Source of the DNA: Rhizobium herbae
Lineage (GTDB): Bacteria; Pseudomonadota; Alphaproteobacteria; Rhizobiales; Rhizobiaceae
DNA length: 64,000 nt
Assembly: GCF_017873135.1 (NCBI RefSeq)
Contig: NZ_JAGGJV010000004.1
Span: 310,001-374,000 of the forward strand
Reading direction: 5' to 3'
Shown here one piece after another: positions 25,876 to 33,725 of this stretch (position 1 is its first letter; every line of letters starts with the position of its first letter). Under the pieces are notes generated by a model, which had not been told where the DNA came from, searched no databases, and saw only the letters and a program-made list of their open reading frames with translations. Both the position numbers and the translations under genes were made by a program.

Positions 25876-26928
25876 CTAAAGTCCCAGCATGCGCCTGTTG
25901 GCCGCCTCATCCGTGCCGCTGTCGGCAAAATCGTCGAAGGCTTTTTCCGTCACGCGGATGATGTGGTGCTTGACGAATTCCGCGCCTTCCCGCGCACCGT
26001 CTTCCGGGTGCTTCAGCGCGCATTCCCACTCGACCACGGCCCAGCCATCAAAATCATGGGCCGTCAGTTTCGAAAATACGGCGCCGAAATCGACCTGACC
26101 GTCGCCCGGCGAGCGGAAGCGCCCGGCCCGGTTCACCCAGCCCTGATAGCCGCCATAGACGCCCTGGCGCCCGGTCGGATTAAACTCGGCATCCTTGACG
26201 TGGAACATCTTGATGCGCTCGTGGTAGATATCGATATTGTCGAGATAATCCAGGCACTGAAGAATGTAGTGCGAGGGATCGTAGAGCATGTTGGCACGCG
26301 GATGGTTGCCGACCCGATCGAGGAACATCTCGAAAGTAACACCGTCATGTAGGTCTTCGCCGGGATGAATTTCGTAGGCGACATCGACACCGCAATCTTC
26401 GGCATGATCAAGGATCGGCCTCCAGCGGCGGGCCAGTTCGTCGAAGGCCGTCTCGACCAGACCGGCCGGGCGCTGCGGCCACGGATACATGAACGGCCAG
26501 GCAAGCGCACCCGAGAAGGTCGCATGTGCCTTGATGCCGAGATGCTTTGATGCCGTCAGCGCCATCTTGACCTGTTCGACAGCCCATTCCTGGCGCGCTT
26601 TCGGATTGCCGCGCACTTCGGGGGCGGCAAAACCATCAAAGGCTTCATCATAGACCGGATTGACCGCGACCAGCTGCCCCTGGAGATGGGTCGAAAGCTC
26701 AGTCACCTCGATGCCGTTTTCGCGGGCCTTGCCGGCAAACTCGTCGCAATAATCCTTCGACGCCGCTGCTTTTTTCAGGTCGATCAGCTGACTGGCCCAG
26801 GTCGGCACCTGAACGCCGATATAGCCGCAATCGGCCGCCCATTTGGTAATCGAATCCCAGGAATTGAAGGGAGCGGCATCACCCGCGAACTGCCCGAGAA
26901 AAAGCGCCGGGCCCTTGATGGTCTTCAT
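25876..26928 (-). CDS. Sugar phosphate isomerase/epimerase-like TIM-barrel protein
   Basis: 350 residues of the AP-endonuclease-2/xylose-isomerase-like TIM barrel: 'GYIGVQVPTWASQLIDLKKAA', 'HLQGQLVAVNPVYDEAF', 'VDVAYEIHPGEDLHDGVTFEMFLDRV' (metal Glu/His), 'ANMLYDPSHYILQCLDYLD', 'HERIKMFHVKDAEF', 'WAVVEWECALKHPEDGA'. The metal-binding E, D-x-x-H, H and E set appears complete. It likely isomerises or dehydrates a sugar or inositol product made by or for the adjacent Gfo/Idh/MocA protein. A LacI-type operator is seen upstream at 26954-26967. Confidence 0.9.
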   Translation of the reverse strand: MKTIKGPALFLGQFAGDAAPFNSWDSITKWAADCGYIGVQVPTWASQLIDLKKAAASKDYCDEFAGKARENGIEVTELSTHLQGQLVAVNPVYDEAFDGFAAPEVRGNPKARQEWAVEQVKMALTASKHLGIKAHATFSGALAWPFMYPWPQRPAGLVETAFDELARRWRPILDHAEDCGVDVAYEIHPGEDLHDGVTFEMFLDRVGNHPRANMLYDPSHYILQCLDYLDNIDIYHERIKMFHVKDAEFNPTGRQGVYGGYQGWVNRAGRFRSPGDGQVDFGAVFSKLTAHDFDGWAVVEWECALKHPEDGAREGAEFVKHHIIRVTEKAFDDFADSGTDEAANRRMLGL

Positions 26929-26953
26929 GTCAGATTCCTCCCTGATTATCGAC

Positions 26954-26967
26954 CGTAAACGTTTTCG
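26954..26967. promoter_or_regulatory. LacI-type operator upstream of the isomerase gene
   Basis: CGTAAACGTTTTCG, 12 of 14 positions symmetric around a central CG, 26 bp upstream of the start. Its GTAAAC half resembles the twin operators (GTAAACCTTTAC) between the ABC operon and its LacI gene. Confidence 0.55.
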
Positions 26968-27128
26968 AAGTGTTTTAACATGCCATTTGTCGAGGGCAAG
27001 ACGCCTCTGTCCGACAATAGCGGGCCAGCGGAGATGGCCAGAATTCCAGTGCGCCGGAACCTAATCACGGTCTTCCCCCAACGGCAAGAGGTACGTGCCG
27101 CAAATATAACGGATGCGATTCCAGGTAA

Positions 27129-27162
27129 TAAAAATGGGCGCCCGTTTTCGCGGGCGCCCGGT
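27129..27162 (-). terminator. Intrinsic terminator of the sugar ABC operon
   Basis: GGGCGCCCG (27136-27144) and CGGGCGCCC (27151-27159) form a perfect stem; on the minus strand it is followed by ATTTTTATT. It lies about 20 nt after the binding-protein stop and separates the ABC operon from the isomerase operon. Confidence 0.88.
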
Positions 27163-27177
27163 ATTTCTGCTGGCCGA

Positions 27178-28128
27178 TCAGAACGGTGAATCGGGGAAGT
27201 AGAAGTCCTTGGCATTCTCCTTGGTGACGAGCGTGGCGTCGATCGTGTAGACGCCGCGAACAGGAACCTGGCCGTAGAAATTGGCGACCGTCATTTCGAG
27301 TGCGGTACCAACCATTGCCGGCGGATAGAGCACGTCGACCGGGATCATCTTGTCGCCGTCCATGACCTTCTTGATCATGTCCTTCGAACCGGCACCGGCC
27401 ACGACATACTGGATGTCGGTACGCTTGGCCTGGTCGATGGCCTGCAGCACGCCGACAGCCATGTCGTCGTCCTGGCACCAGACCACGTCGATCTTCGGGT
27501 ACTTGGTCAGATAATCCTGCATGACCTTGAAGGCGTCGTCGCGGTTCCAGTTGCCAAACTGGCGATCGAGAACCTTGACGTTGGAACCTTCGATGCCCTT
27601 GTCGAAACCGTCCTGGCGCTGCTGGTCGATCGGGATCGGCAGGCCGCGGATGATGACGACTTCGGCGTCCGGCGTCGTTGCCTTGATATATTCGCCGGCC
27701 GTCTGGCCAAGCGCCGGGTTGTTGCCGGCGACGTAGAGGTCGCGAACCGTGTTGTCGTTGACACTCGGTGCGCGGTCGACGATGGCGACGAACGTGCCCT
27801 TGCTCTTGACTTCCTTGATGGCGTTGACCAGCGGATCCGGGTCGGACGGCAGGATGACGAGCGCATCGATGCCCTGCGTCTCAAGGTCCTGCACGGCATT
27901 GGCCTGGCTTGCCGGGTCCGGCGACGTCTTGACGATGACGTTGAGGCCGGGATGCTGTTCCATCAAAAGCTTGGCGACGCGTTCGGCATGGAACACGACA
28001 CCGGAGGTCCAGCCATGGTCGGCGGCCGGGATCGAAACGCCGATCGTGACCTTCTTGTCTTCCGCCTGGGCCACACTGGTCAGCGCCATCATGGCGACGG
28101 CTGCAGCGCCCAAAATTCCTTTACGCAT
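27178..28128 (-). CDS. Sugar ABC transporter substrate-binding protein
   Basis: 316 residues. Signal peptide 'MRKGILGAAAVAMMALTSVAQA', then a ribose-binding-type periplasmic domain (type I, RbsB-like): 'KKVTIGVSIPAADHGWTSGVVFHAERVAKLL', 'DALVILPSDPDPLVNAIKEVKSKGTFVAIVDR', 'GNNPALGQTAGEYIKA', 'VWCQDDDMAVGVLQAIDQA'. It captures a sugar in the periplasm for the permease and ATPase encoded just upstream in the same operon. Exact sugar unknown; DUF-like aldopentose or polyol ligands are typical of this subgroup. Confidence 0.95.
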   Translation of the reverse strand: MRKGILGAAAVAMMALTSVAQAEDKKVTIGVSIPAADHGWTSGVVFHAERVAKLLMEQHPGLNVIVKTSPDPASQANAVQDLETQGIDALVILPSDPDPLVNAIKEVKSKGTFVAIVDRAPSVNDNTVRDLYVAGNNPALGQTAGEYIKATTPDAEVVIIRGLPIPIDQQRQDGFDKGIEGSNVKVLDRQFGNWNRDDAFKVMQDYLTKYPKIDVVWCQDDDMAVGVLQAIDQAKRTDIQYVVAGAGSKDMIKKVMDGDKMIPVDVLYPPAMVGTALEMTVANFYGQVPVRGVYTIDATLVTKENAKDFYFPDSPF

Positions 28129-28194
28129 GTTTCTCTCTCCCTAGTGAATGCGGGTCTGGCAGTCGGTGACCGGGCGACCCATGAACCCGGTTAT

Positions 28195-29199
28195 TCACGA
28201 TTTCCGCACCAGCGAGCGCTGAACGAGCATGGCGATGATGATGATCGCACCCTGGATGGCCCCGATCAGATATTCGCTGATGAAGTTGGAAAGCAGCATG
28301 ATGTTGCCGACAAGTTCGAGGATGAAGGCACCGCAGATCGTGCCCCAGACACGTCCAGCGCCACCCTTGAGCGCCGTGCCGCCAACCACCACGGCGGTGA
28401 TCGCCTGCAGCTCCCAGAGGATACCCGTCGTTGCCGAGGTCGATCCGAGCCGCGGCACGTAGAGGAGGACGGCAATGGCGACGCAGAGCCCCTGGATCAC
28501 GAAGGCGATGGTGCGGACGCGGTTAACCGGAATGCCGGAATAGCGAGCGACGTCGCTGTTCGAGCCGACGGCGACGACATGCCGGCCGTAGCGGGTGCGA
28601 TAGAGAATGAAAGCCGCAACGCAGGTGACCGCCAAGATTACCGCGATCGGCACGGGCAAGCCAAGGATCGAGCCGAAATAGGCCGGACGGTAGAGCTCCT
28701 GCAGCTGAGGGTCGCGCAGCGTGATCGCCCCGCCCTGCGAAAGCCAGGTGGTCAGGCCGCGATAGATACCCATCGTGCCAAGGGTGGCGATGAACGGTTC
28801 GATCCTGCCCACTGTCGTGATCAATCCATTGACCAGGCCGCAAGCGGCGCCGCCCACAAGCGTGAAGGCGACGGCGGCGGTCAGCATCAAGGCCGGATCA
28901 GCGATGACACCCGAATTCATGAACAGGATCATCAGGCTGGCGACGAACGCGACCATCGCCCCGACGGACAGATCGAGATCGCCCGACGAGATCACGAACG
29001 TCGCACCGATCGCGATGATGGCGATGAAGGCGCTGCGGGTCGCGACATTGGCGAGGTTGTTTATTCCGATGAAATTCGGGTTGACGATCGCCCCGAGGAT
29101 GAGAAGCAGCACCAAAGCTGCAAAGGGTGCGACGGCCCGAAGGTCGACATCCCGCCAGTTGCGACGCCGGACTTCCCTGGTGTCCTCATTCACGCTCAT
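28195..29199 (-). CDS. Sugar ABC transporter permease (ribose type)
   Basis: 334 residues, about eight to ten membrane helices ('VAPFAALVLLLILGAIVNPNFI', 'SAFIAIIAIGATFVISSGDLDLSVGAMVAFVASLMILFM', 'GAACGLVNGLITTVGRIEPFIATLGTMGIYRGL', 'LQAITAVVVGGTALKGGAGRVWGTICGAFILELVGNIMLL'), including the RbsC-type 'SGDLDLSVG' and 'ALKGGAG' loops that contact the ATPase. ATG 29199 is preceded by GGGAGG; an in-frame ATG at 29223 would place that motif inside the gene. Second gene of the operon. Confidence 0.95.
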   Translation of the reverse strand: MSVNEDTREVRRRNWRDVDLRAVAPFAALVLLLILGAIVNPNFIGINNLANVATRSAFIAIIAIGATFVISSGDLDLSVGAMVAFVASLMILFMNSGVIADPALMLTAAVAFTLVGGAACGLVNGLITTVGRIEPFIATLGTMGIYRGLTTWLSQGGAITLRDPQLQELYRPAYFGSILGLPVPIAVILAVTCVAAFILYRTRYGRHVVAVGSNSDVARYSGIPVNRVRTIAFVIQGLCVAIAVLLYVPRLGSTSATTGILWELQAITAVVVGGTALKGGAGRVWGTICGAFILELVGNIMLLSNFISEYLIGAIQGAIIIIAMLVQRSLVRKS

Positions 29200-29269
29200 A
29201 TTCAAACCAACCTCCCGTCCCATTGTCTCTGGGAATTCACATCCCGTCCCTGCCCGCGTCTTTGCGCGG

Positions 29270-30802
29270 TCAGGCGACAGCCTTTTTCTTCAAACCCGCC
29301 GCATAGCGCATGATCTCCTGTTCGGAGATTTCATCCCCCTCCAGCATGCCGACGATCCGCCCCTCGCGCATGACCGCGATGCGCGTGCAAAGACCGATTA
29401 CCTCGGGCATCTCCGACGATACAACGATGATCGCCCGCCCATCGCGGGCGAGCGCCGAGATGAAATGATAGATTTGCTGCTTGGTACCGACATCGATGCC
29501 GCGCGTCGGCTCGTCGATGATGATGATGTCCGGCTCGGTTTCCATGACCTTGGCGAGCAGCAGCTTCTGCTGGTTGCCGCCCGACATGCGGCCGGCGACG
29601 ACGTTGCCGTCGCGCACCCGGATGTCGAAGCGGCGGCGCGCGCGCTCCAGCGCGGCAGCCTCGCTGGCCGGGTTGAGATAACCAAGCTTGCCGTGATTTT
29701 CGAGGGATTGCAGCGTCAGGTTGGCCGTCATGCGCGAATTGAGAAGCAGCCCCTTCGACTTACGATCCTTGGTCATGTAGGCGAGGCCGCAACGGTTTGC
29801 CGCGTGCACGTCACCCGAAGGCACGGTTTCCCCCTTGATGACCACCTCGCCGGAAGCGCGAGACCGCAACCCGGCAACAGCCTCCATCAGTTCCGTGCGG
29901 CCCGAGCCGATCATGCCGGAAAAACCGAGGATCTCGCCCTTGCGCACCTCGAAGCTCGCATCCCGGACATAGCCGGTCGATAGCGAATTGACGCTGAGCA
30001 TGATCTCTTCATCGACATCGGGCTCGGTCTTGGCCGGAAAAAGCTTGGAAAGTTCGCGCCCGACCATCAACTGGGCAATCGATTCACCATCGAGGATCGC
30101 TGTCGGCGACGTCTTGATCCATTGCCCGTCGCGGAGCACCGTGACCCGATCCGTCAGCTCCATCACTTCGTCGAGCTTGTGAGATACGAAGACGAAGCTC
30201 GTTCCCTGATCGCGCAACTTGCGCACCTGCTTGAACAGGTAATTGGTCTCCTCGCGCGACAGCACCGCGGTCGGTTCGTCCATGAACACCACCCGGGCAT
30301 CGCGGCTGATGGCCTTGGCGATTTCCACCATCTGCTTGTCGGCGATGGACAGCGAACTGATCATTGCATTCTCATCGACATGCGAGCCGAGCAGATCGAG
30401 AACCCGGCGCGTTTCCGCCCGCATATGCTTGCGATCGAGCATGCCGAAGCGCGTCACCTCGCGGCCGAGAAACAGGCTCTCGGTGACGGTCAGGTGTTCG
30501 GCCAGATTGAATTCCTGGTGGATGATGACGATGCCGAGCGCCTCGGCCGCGCCGTTGGGCGGCAGCTTGACCGGATTGCCATCAAGAATGATTTCGCCGG
30601 AGGTTGGCTGCTCGAAGCCGGAGAGGATTTTGACGAGCGTCGATTTTCCGGCGCCGTTCTCACCCATGAGCGCATGGATTTCGCCGGCACGCAGATCGAA
30701 ATTGACGCTGAAAAGCACCTGCACGCCGTTGAACGACTTGCTGATCCGCCGCGCGGACAGCACGACCGCGCCGGCACCGGCGTCGATGGTCTCCGAACTC
30801 AT
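29270..30802 (-). CDS. Sugar ABC transporter ATPase (two NBDs, RbsA/MglA type)
   Basis: 510 residues with tandem ATPase domains: Walker A 'GENGAGKSTLVK', signature 'LSIADKQMVEIAKAI' and Walker B 'VVFMDEPTA' in the first; a degenerate P-loop 'GMIGSGRTELMEAV', signature 'MSGGNQQKLLLAKV' and 'IIIIDEPTRGIDVG' in the second, as is usual in this family. First gene of the operon; ATG 30802 follows GGGAGGGA. It energises import of the sugar bound by the protein encoded at 27178. Twin operators lie 36-74 bp upstream. Confidence 0.95.
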   Translation of the reverse strand: MSSETIDAGAGAVVLSARRISKSFNGVQVLFSVNFDLRAGEIHALMGENGAGKSTLVKILSGFEQPTSGEIILDGNPVKLPPNGAAEALGIVIIHQEFNLAEHLTVTESLFLGREVTRFGMLDRKHMRAETRRVLDLLGSHVDENAMISSLSIADKQMVEIAKAISRDARVVFMDEPTAVLSREETNYLFKQVRKLRDQGTSFVFVSHKLDEVMELTDRVTVLRDGQWIKTSPTAILDGESIAQLMVGRELSKLFPAKTEPDVDEEIMLSVNSLSTGYVRDASFEVRKGEILGFSGMIGSGRTELMEAVAGLRSRASGEVVIKGETVPSGDVHAANRCGLAYMTKDRKSKGLLLNSRMTANLTLQSLENHGKLGYLNPASEAAALERARRRFDIRVRDGNVVAGRMSGGNQQKLLLAKVMETEPDIIIIDEPTRGIDVGTKQQIYHFISALARDGRAIIVVSSEMPEVIGLCTRIAVMREGRIVGMLEGDEISEQEIMRYAAGLKKKAVA

Positions 30803-30837
30803 AGTCCCTCCCTGCGGCTCCCGTCCGCTTGAGATGC

Positions 30838-30876
30838 TATGTAAACCTTTACATAGATGATGTAAAGGTTTACATC
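30838..30876. promoter_or_regulatory. Twin LacI-type operators between ABC operon and LacI gene
   Basis: TATGTAAACCTTTACATA at 30838-30855 and GATGTAAAGGTTTACATC at 30859-30876. Each is an 18-bp dyad with perfect arms (only the central CC/GG is asymmetric) and the centres are 21 bp apart, two helical turns, so two dimers can bind on the same face. Confidence 0.85.
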
Positions 30877-30967
30877 TGGACATGACGGAGATTTTATCCA
30901 AGCGGGCTTTGACCTCTCGGGAACTCTGTGTAGTGTCCCGCCGAGACTAAACCCAAGGCAGAGCGCA

Positions 30968-31999
30968 GTGTCGAATTCCACGCCGGCAACCATCGAAGAC
31001 GTCGCCCGGATTGCCGAGGTTTCGATCGCGACAGTCTCGCGAGCCATCCATATGCCGGAGAAAGTCGCAAACTCGACGCGGCTGAAGGTCAGCCAGGCGA
31101 TCGCCATCACCGGCTATACGACCAATGCCATGGCTCGCAGCCTCCGGCTCGGCCGGTCCAACATGATTCTCGTCGTTGCACCGGATATCGGCGACCCCAA
31201 TTTCTCCAGCATCCTGGTGGGTCTGGAGAACGAGGCCCGCTCGCATGGCTACGGCATCCTGATTGGACACACCCAGAATGATGCCCAGCGCGGGCTGGAA
31301 TATCTGAAGTTCCTCAACTCCAACCAGGCAGCCGGGCTGATCCTGTTCACCGGCATCCTGCCATTCGGCCATCAGACCATGACCGCCCGATTGCCACCCA
31401 GCGTCGGTGTCTTCGAACCGGTCTTCAACGGCGGCATTCCCTATGTTGGCGTCGACGATATCGAAGGTGCCCGCAAGGCGGTCGACCTTCTGCTCGCCGA
31501 AGGGCATCGCAAGATCGCCTTCATCGGTGATTCCCGCACGCGGCTGGCCTATACGCGGCGACGCATGGGCTATGAGGCAGGAATGGACGCGGCAGGCGTC
31601 GGCGCCGATCTGCGCATCGTGCTCGAAGGCGACGGCACGATCGAAAGCGGCAGGCTGGCGGTCGAGCAGCTTTTCATGCGCGACACGCTGCCGACGGCCT
31701 TCATGTGCGTCAACGACCAGACCGCGATCGGCGTGATGATCGGCCTTGGCGCGCGCGGCTATGATATTCCGCGGGACTTTTCGGTGACGGGTTTCGACGA
31801 TGTGCCGCAGGCCGCCTTCATGTCCCCCGCGCTGACGACGATCCGCCAGCCGCGCACGTTGATCGGCAAGCACGCCATGGCACTGCTGCTGGAACTCCTG
31901 TCCGACGGCCAGCCGGCCGAGACGGAGATTCTGCTTCGGCCCGATCTTGTGGTGCGCAATTCCGTCTCCGCGCCGTCACGGGAATGGGCGACGCGCTGA
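30968..31999 (+). CDS. LacI-family regulator of the sugar ABC operon
   Basis: 343 residues. N-terminal HTH 'ATIEDVARIAEVSIATVSRAIHMPEKVANSTRLKVSQAIAITGYTTNAMARSLRLGRS', hinge, then a periplasmic-binding-protein-like sensor ('ILVVAPDIGDPNFSSILVGLENEARSHGYGILIGHTQ', 'FSVTGFDDVPQAAFMSPALTTIRQP'). It is divergent from the ABC operon, with two operators in the shared promoter. The ligand is presumably the transported sugar or a derivative. Starts at ATG/GTG 30968 (gtg tcg aat tcc); the start is preceded by AAGGCAGAG. Confidence 0.94.
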   Translation: MSNSTPATIEDVARIAEVSIATVSRAIHMPEKVANSTRLKVSQAIAITGYTTNAMARSLRLGRSNMILVVAPDIGDPNFSSILVGLENEARSHGYGILIGHTQNDAQRGLEYLKFLNSNQAAGLILFTGILPFGHQTMTARLPPSVGVFEPVFNGGIPYVGVDDIEGARKAVDLLLAEGHRKIAFIGDSRTRLAYTRRRMGYEAGMDAAGVGADLRIVLEGDGTIESGRLAVEQLFMRDTLPTAFMCVNDQTAIGVMIGLGARGYDIPRDFSVTGFDDVPQAAFMSPALTTIRQPRTLIGKHAMALLLELLSDGQPAETEILLRPDLVVRNSVSAPSREWATR

Positions 32000-32108
32000 C
32001 TGCGCGATGAACTCCGCAATCGATGGAAGAGACCTTCTCCGACACACATGGCCGGAGACTCCCGTGAAGTCCCTCATTGCGTCAATTCACGCTACCGCTT
32101 GACTCATT

Positions 32109-32152
32109 CATACCTCCATGGCTATACGTTAATCAATAGCCGAAAAGGTATG
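32109..32152. promoter_or_regulatory. Extended nested dyad before the ArsR operon
   Basis: CATACCT (32109-32115) and AGGTATG (32146-32152) enclose GGCTAT (32120-32125) and ATAGCC (32136-32141); both pairs share one centre at 32130/32131 (TTAA). The element ends 8 nt before the ArsR start. Likely ArsR operator; an RNA hairpin is also possible. Confidence 0.65.
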
Positions 32153-32160
32153 AATTCCAG

Positions 32161-32484
32161 ATGTCCAACACTCACGACGTACTCTTCAAAACGCTCGCCG
32201 ACCCCACTCGGCGAGCTCTCTTCGAACGGCTGTGCCGCGAAGGAGAAAAGACCGTCGGGGCTTTGACCGCTCGGGCAGGTGTCTCGCAACCGGTCGTCTC
32301 GAAGCATCTTGCGGTTCTAAAGCGAGCCGGGATGGTGCGCGACCGCCACGAGGGACGCCAGACGCATTACAGCGCGCAACTCGGCGCCTTGGCCCCTCTG
32401 GTCGACTGGACAAGCCAAATGGCCAGCTTCTGGGAGACCCGGTTCGATCACCTCGAAGATTTACTCAAAAGGATGGACCAATGA
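32161..32484 (+). CDS. ArsR-family transcriptional regulator
   Basis: 107 residues. 'DVLFKTLADPTRRALFERLCREGEKTVGALTARAGVSQPVVSKHLAVLKRAGMVRDRHEGRQTHYSAQ' is a standard ArsR winged HTH without the CxC metal sites, i.e. the subgroup that sits with AHSA1/SRPBCC genes and does not sense metals. The C-terminal 'WTSQMASFWETRFDHLEDLLKRMDQ' is typical of that subgroup. Stop overlaps the next ATG (ATGA). A 44-bp nested dyad before the gene suggests autoregulation. Confidence 0.94.
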   Translation: MSNTHDVLFKTLADPTRRALFERLCREGEKTVGALTARAGVSQPVVSKHLAVLKRAGMVRDRHEGRQTHYSAQLGALAPLVDWTSQMASFWETRFDHLEDLLKRMDQ

Positions 32485-32891
32485 ACGAAATCTCGACCGA
32501 AAGGCTCTCCGTCGTTGTCGAACGGGAGCTGGCTTTTCCGCCGGAAAAGATCTGGCGCGCGCTCACGCAACCACATCTGATCGAGGAATGGCTCATGAAG
32601 AGCGACTTCAAGCCCGTCGTGGACCACGATTTCAAACTTAGCGCAGAGTGGGGCTCTGTCGACTGCAAGGTTCTGGAAGTTGAGCCGAACAAGACACTGC
32701 GTTACACTTGGGATGCCCATGGTCTTGAGAGTGTCGTCACCTGGCGTCTCGCCCCAACAAGCACTGGGACCCACCTTCGCATGGAGCAGTCTGGCTTCCG
32801 GCCGGATCAGCAGCAAGCCTACCAGGGCGCCACATACGGGTGGCCGAAGTTCTTTGCAAATCTGGAGCAGGTCCTGGCACGGATCGACTGA
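32481..32891 (+). CDS. SRPBCC/AHSA1-family protein
   Basis: 136 residues. 'TERLSVVVERELAFPPEKIWRALTQPHLIEEWLMKSDFKPVVDHDFKLSAEW' through 'VTWRLAPTSTGTHLRMEQSGF' to 'GWPKFFANLEQVLARID' is an AHSA1-like START-fold domain, binding hydrophobic ligands or acting as a co-chaperone-type domain. ATG 32481 overlaps the ArsR stop, so the two are coupled. Ligand unknown. Confidence 0.92.
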   Translation: MNEISTERLSVVVERELAFPPEKIWRALTQPHLIEEWLMKSDFKPVVDHDFKLSAEWGSVDCKVLEVEPNKTLRYTWDAHGLESVVTWRLAPTSTGTHLRMEQSGFRPDQQQAYQGATYGWPKFFANLEQVLARID

Positions 32892-32935
32892 AATTCGCCC
32901 GAGCCGCTTCGGCGCATAATCATAAGGAGGTTCCA

Positions 32936-33172
32936 GTGCATATGAACTTATGGATTCGGCAGGGCCACCGCTGGCTGTCCATTGCCTTTACGGTGAGCGT
33001 CATCGCCAATTTCGTCGCCCGTGCACTGGGAGAACCTCCGCTCTGGGTGGTCTACTCGCCGCTGGCTCCACTCTTCCTGCTCCTGTTCAGTGGTCTGTAC
33101 ATGTTCATGGCGCCTTATACCGCCAAGTGGCGCAGCGAGCGACGCGCCTGCGCAGGGGAACGAACACAATGA
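32936..33172 (+). CDS. Small two-TM membrane protein of the ArsR operon
   Basis: 78 residues from GTG 32936 (AAGGAGG 6 nt upstream); an ATG at 32942 is possible but too far from the ribosome site. 'NLWIRQGHRWLSIAFTVSVIANFVARALGEPPLWVVYSPLAPLFLLLFSGLYMFMAPYTAKWR' gives two membrane helices with a basic C-terminus. The stop overlaps the next start (ATGA at 33169). Function unknown. Confidence 0.78.
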   Translation: MHMNLWIRQGHRWLSIAFTVSVIANFVARALGEPPLWVVYSPLAPLFLLLFSGLYMFMAPYTAKWRSERRACAGERTQ

Positions 33173-33594
33173 GCAAGAACGAGCCCCGGAAGGAAGTGTC
33201 TCCATCAGAGATGATCGATGAAAGAATCAGGGAGCTGGGCGGCTGGCGGGGCGAGACGCTTGCTCGGCTCCGAACCCTTGTCAGGCAGGCCGACCCCGAA
33301 GTGATCGAAGAGTGGAAGTGGAGAGGAGTTCCGGTATGGTCGCATGCGGGAATCATCTGCACCGGTGAGACCTACAAGAATGCCGTGAAGATGACCTTCG
33401 CCAAAGGTGCCTCCCTGGAGGACCCTTCAAGCCTCTTCAACTCCAGCCTCGAAGGCAATACCAGGCGCGCCATCGATTTCCATGAGGGCGACAAGATTGA
33501 TGAAGAGGCGTTGAAGGCCCTCATTCTTGCCGCCGTGGTTCTGAACACGTCAACCGCCCAACTGCGGGCGACGAAAACAGCAGCGACGCGGTGA
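33169..33594 (+). CDS. DUF1801 (YdhG-like) protein
   Basis: 141 residues. 'PSEMIDERIRELGGWRGETLARLRTLVRQADPEVIEEWKWRGVPVWSHAGIICTGETYKNAVKMTFAKGASLEDPSSLFNSSLEG...KALILAAV' matches DUF1801, an iron-chaperone-like (frataxin/YdhG) fold of unknown bacterial role. Last gene of the four-gene ArsR operon; coupling by ATGA. These ArsR-AHSA1-DUF1801 sets are common in soil bacteria. Confidence 0.9.
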   Translation: MSKNEPRKEVSPSEMIDERIRELGGWRGETLARLRTLVRQADPEVIEEWKWRGVPVWSHAGIICTGETYKNAVKMTFAKGASLEDPSSLFNSSLEGNTRRAIDFHEGDKIDEEALKALILAAVVLNTSTAQLRATKTAATR

Positions 33595-33673
33595 TTGAAC
33601 GCAGAGCGGATCGACAACACGCCATCGGCGGCAGGCTCGTTCGGAGGAAATCCCGTTGATGGTCTTCTCTCAC

Positions 33674-33701
33674 AAAAAACCGGGAAGCTTTCGCTCCCCG
33701 G
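33674..33701 (-). terminator. Intrinsic terminator of xylA
   Basis: CCGGGAAGC-TTTC-GCTCCCCGG, 9-bp stem with one mismatch; on the minus strand a TTTTTT run follows. It lies 25 nt past the xylA stop. Confidence 0.85.
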
Positions 33702-33725
33702 CCCTTCCTCGAAAACCAGGCCTTA

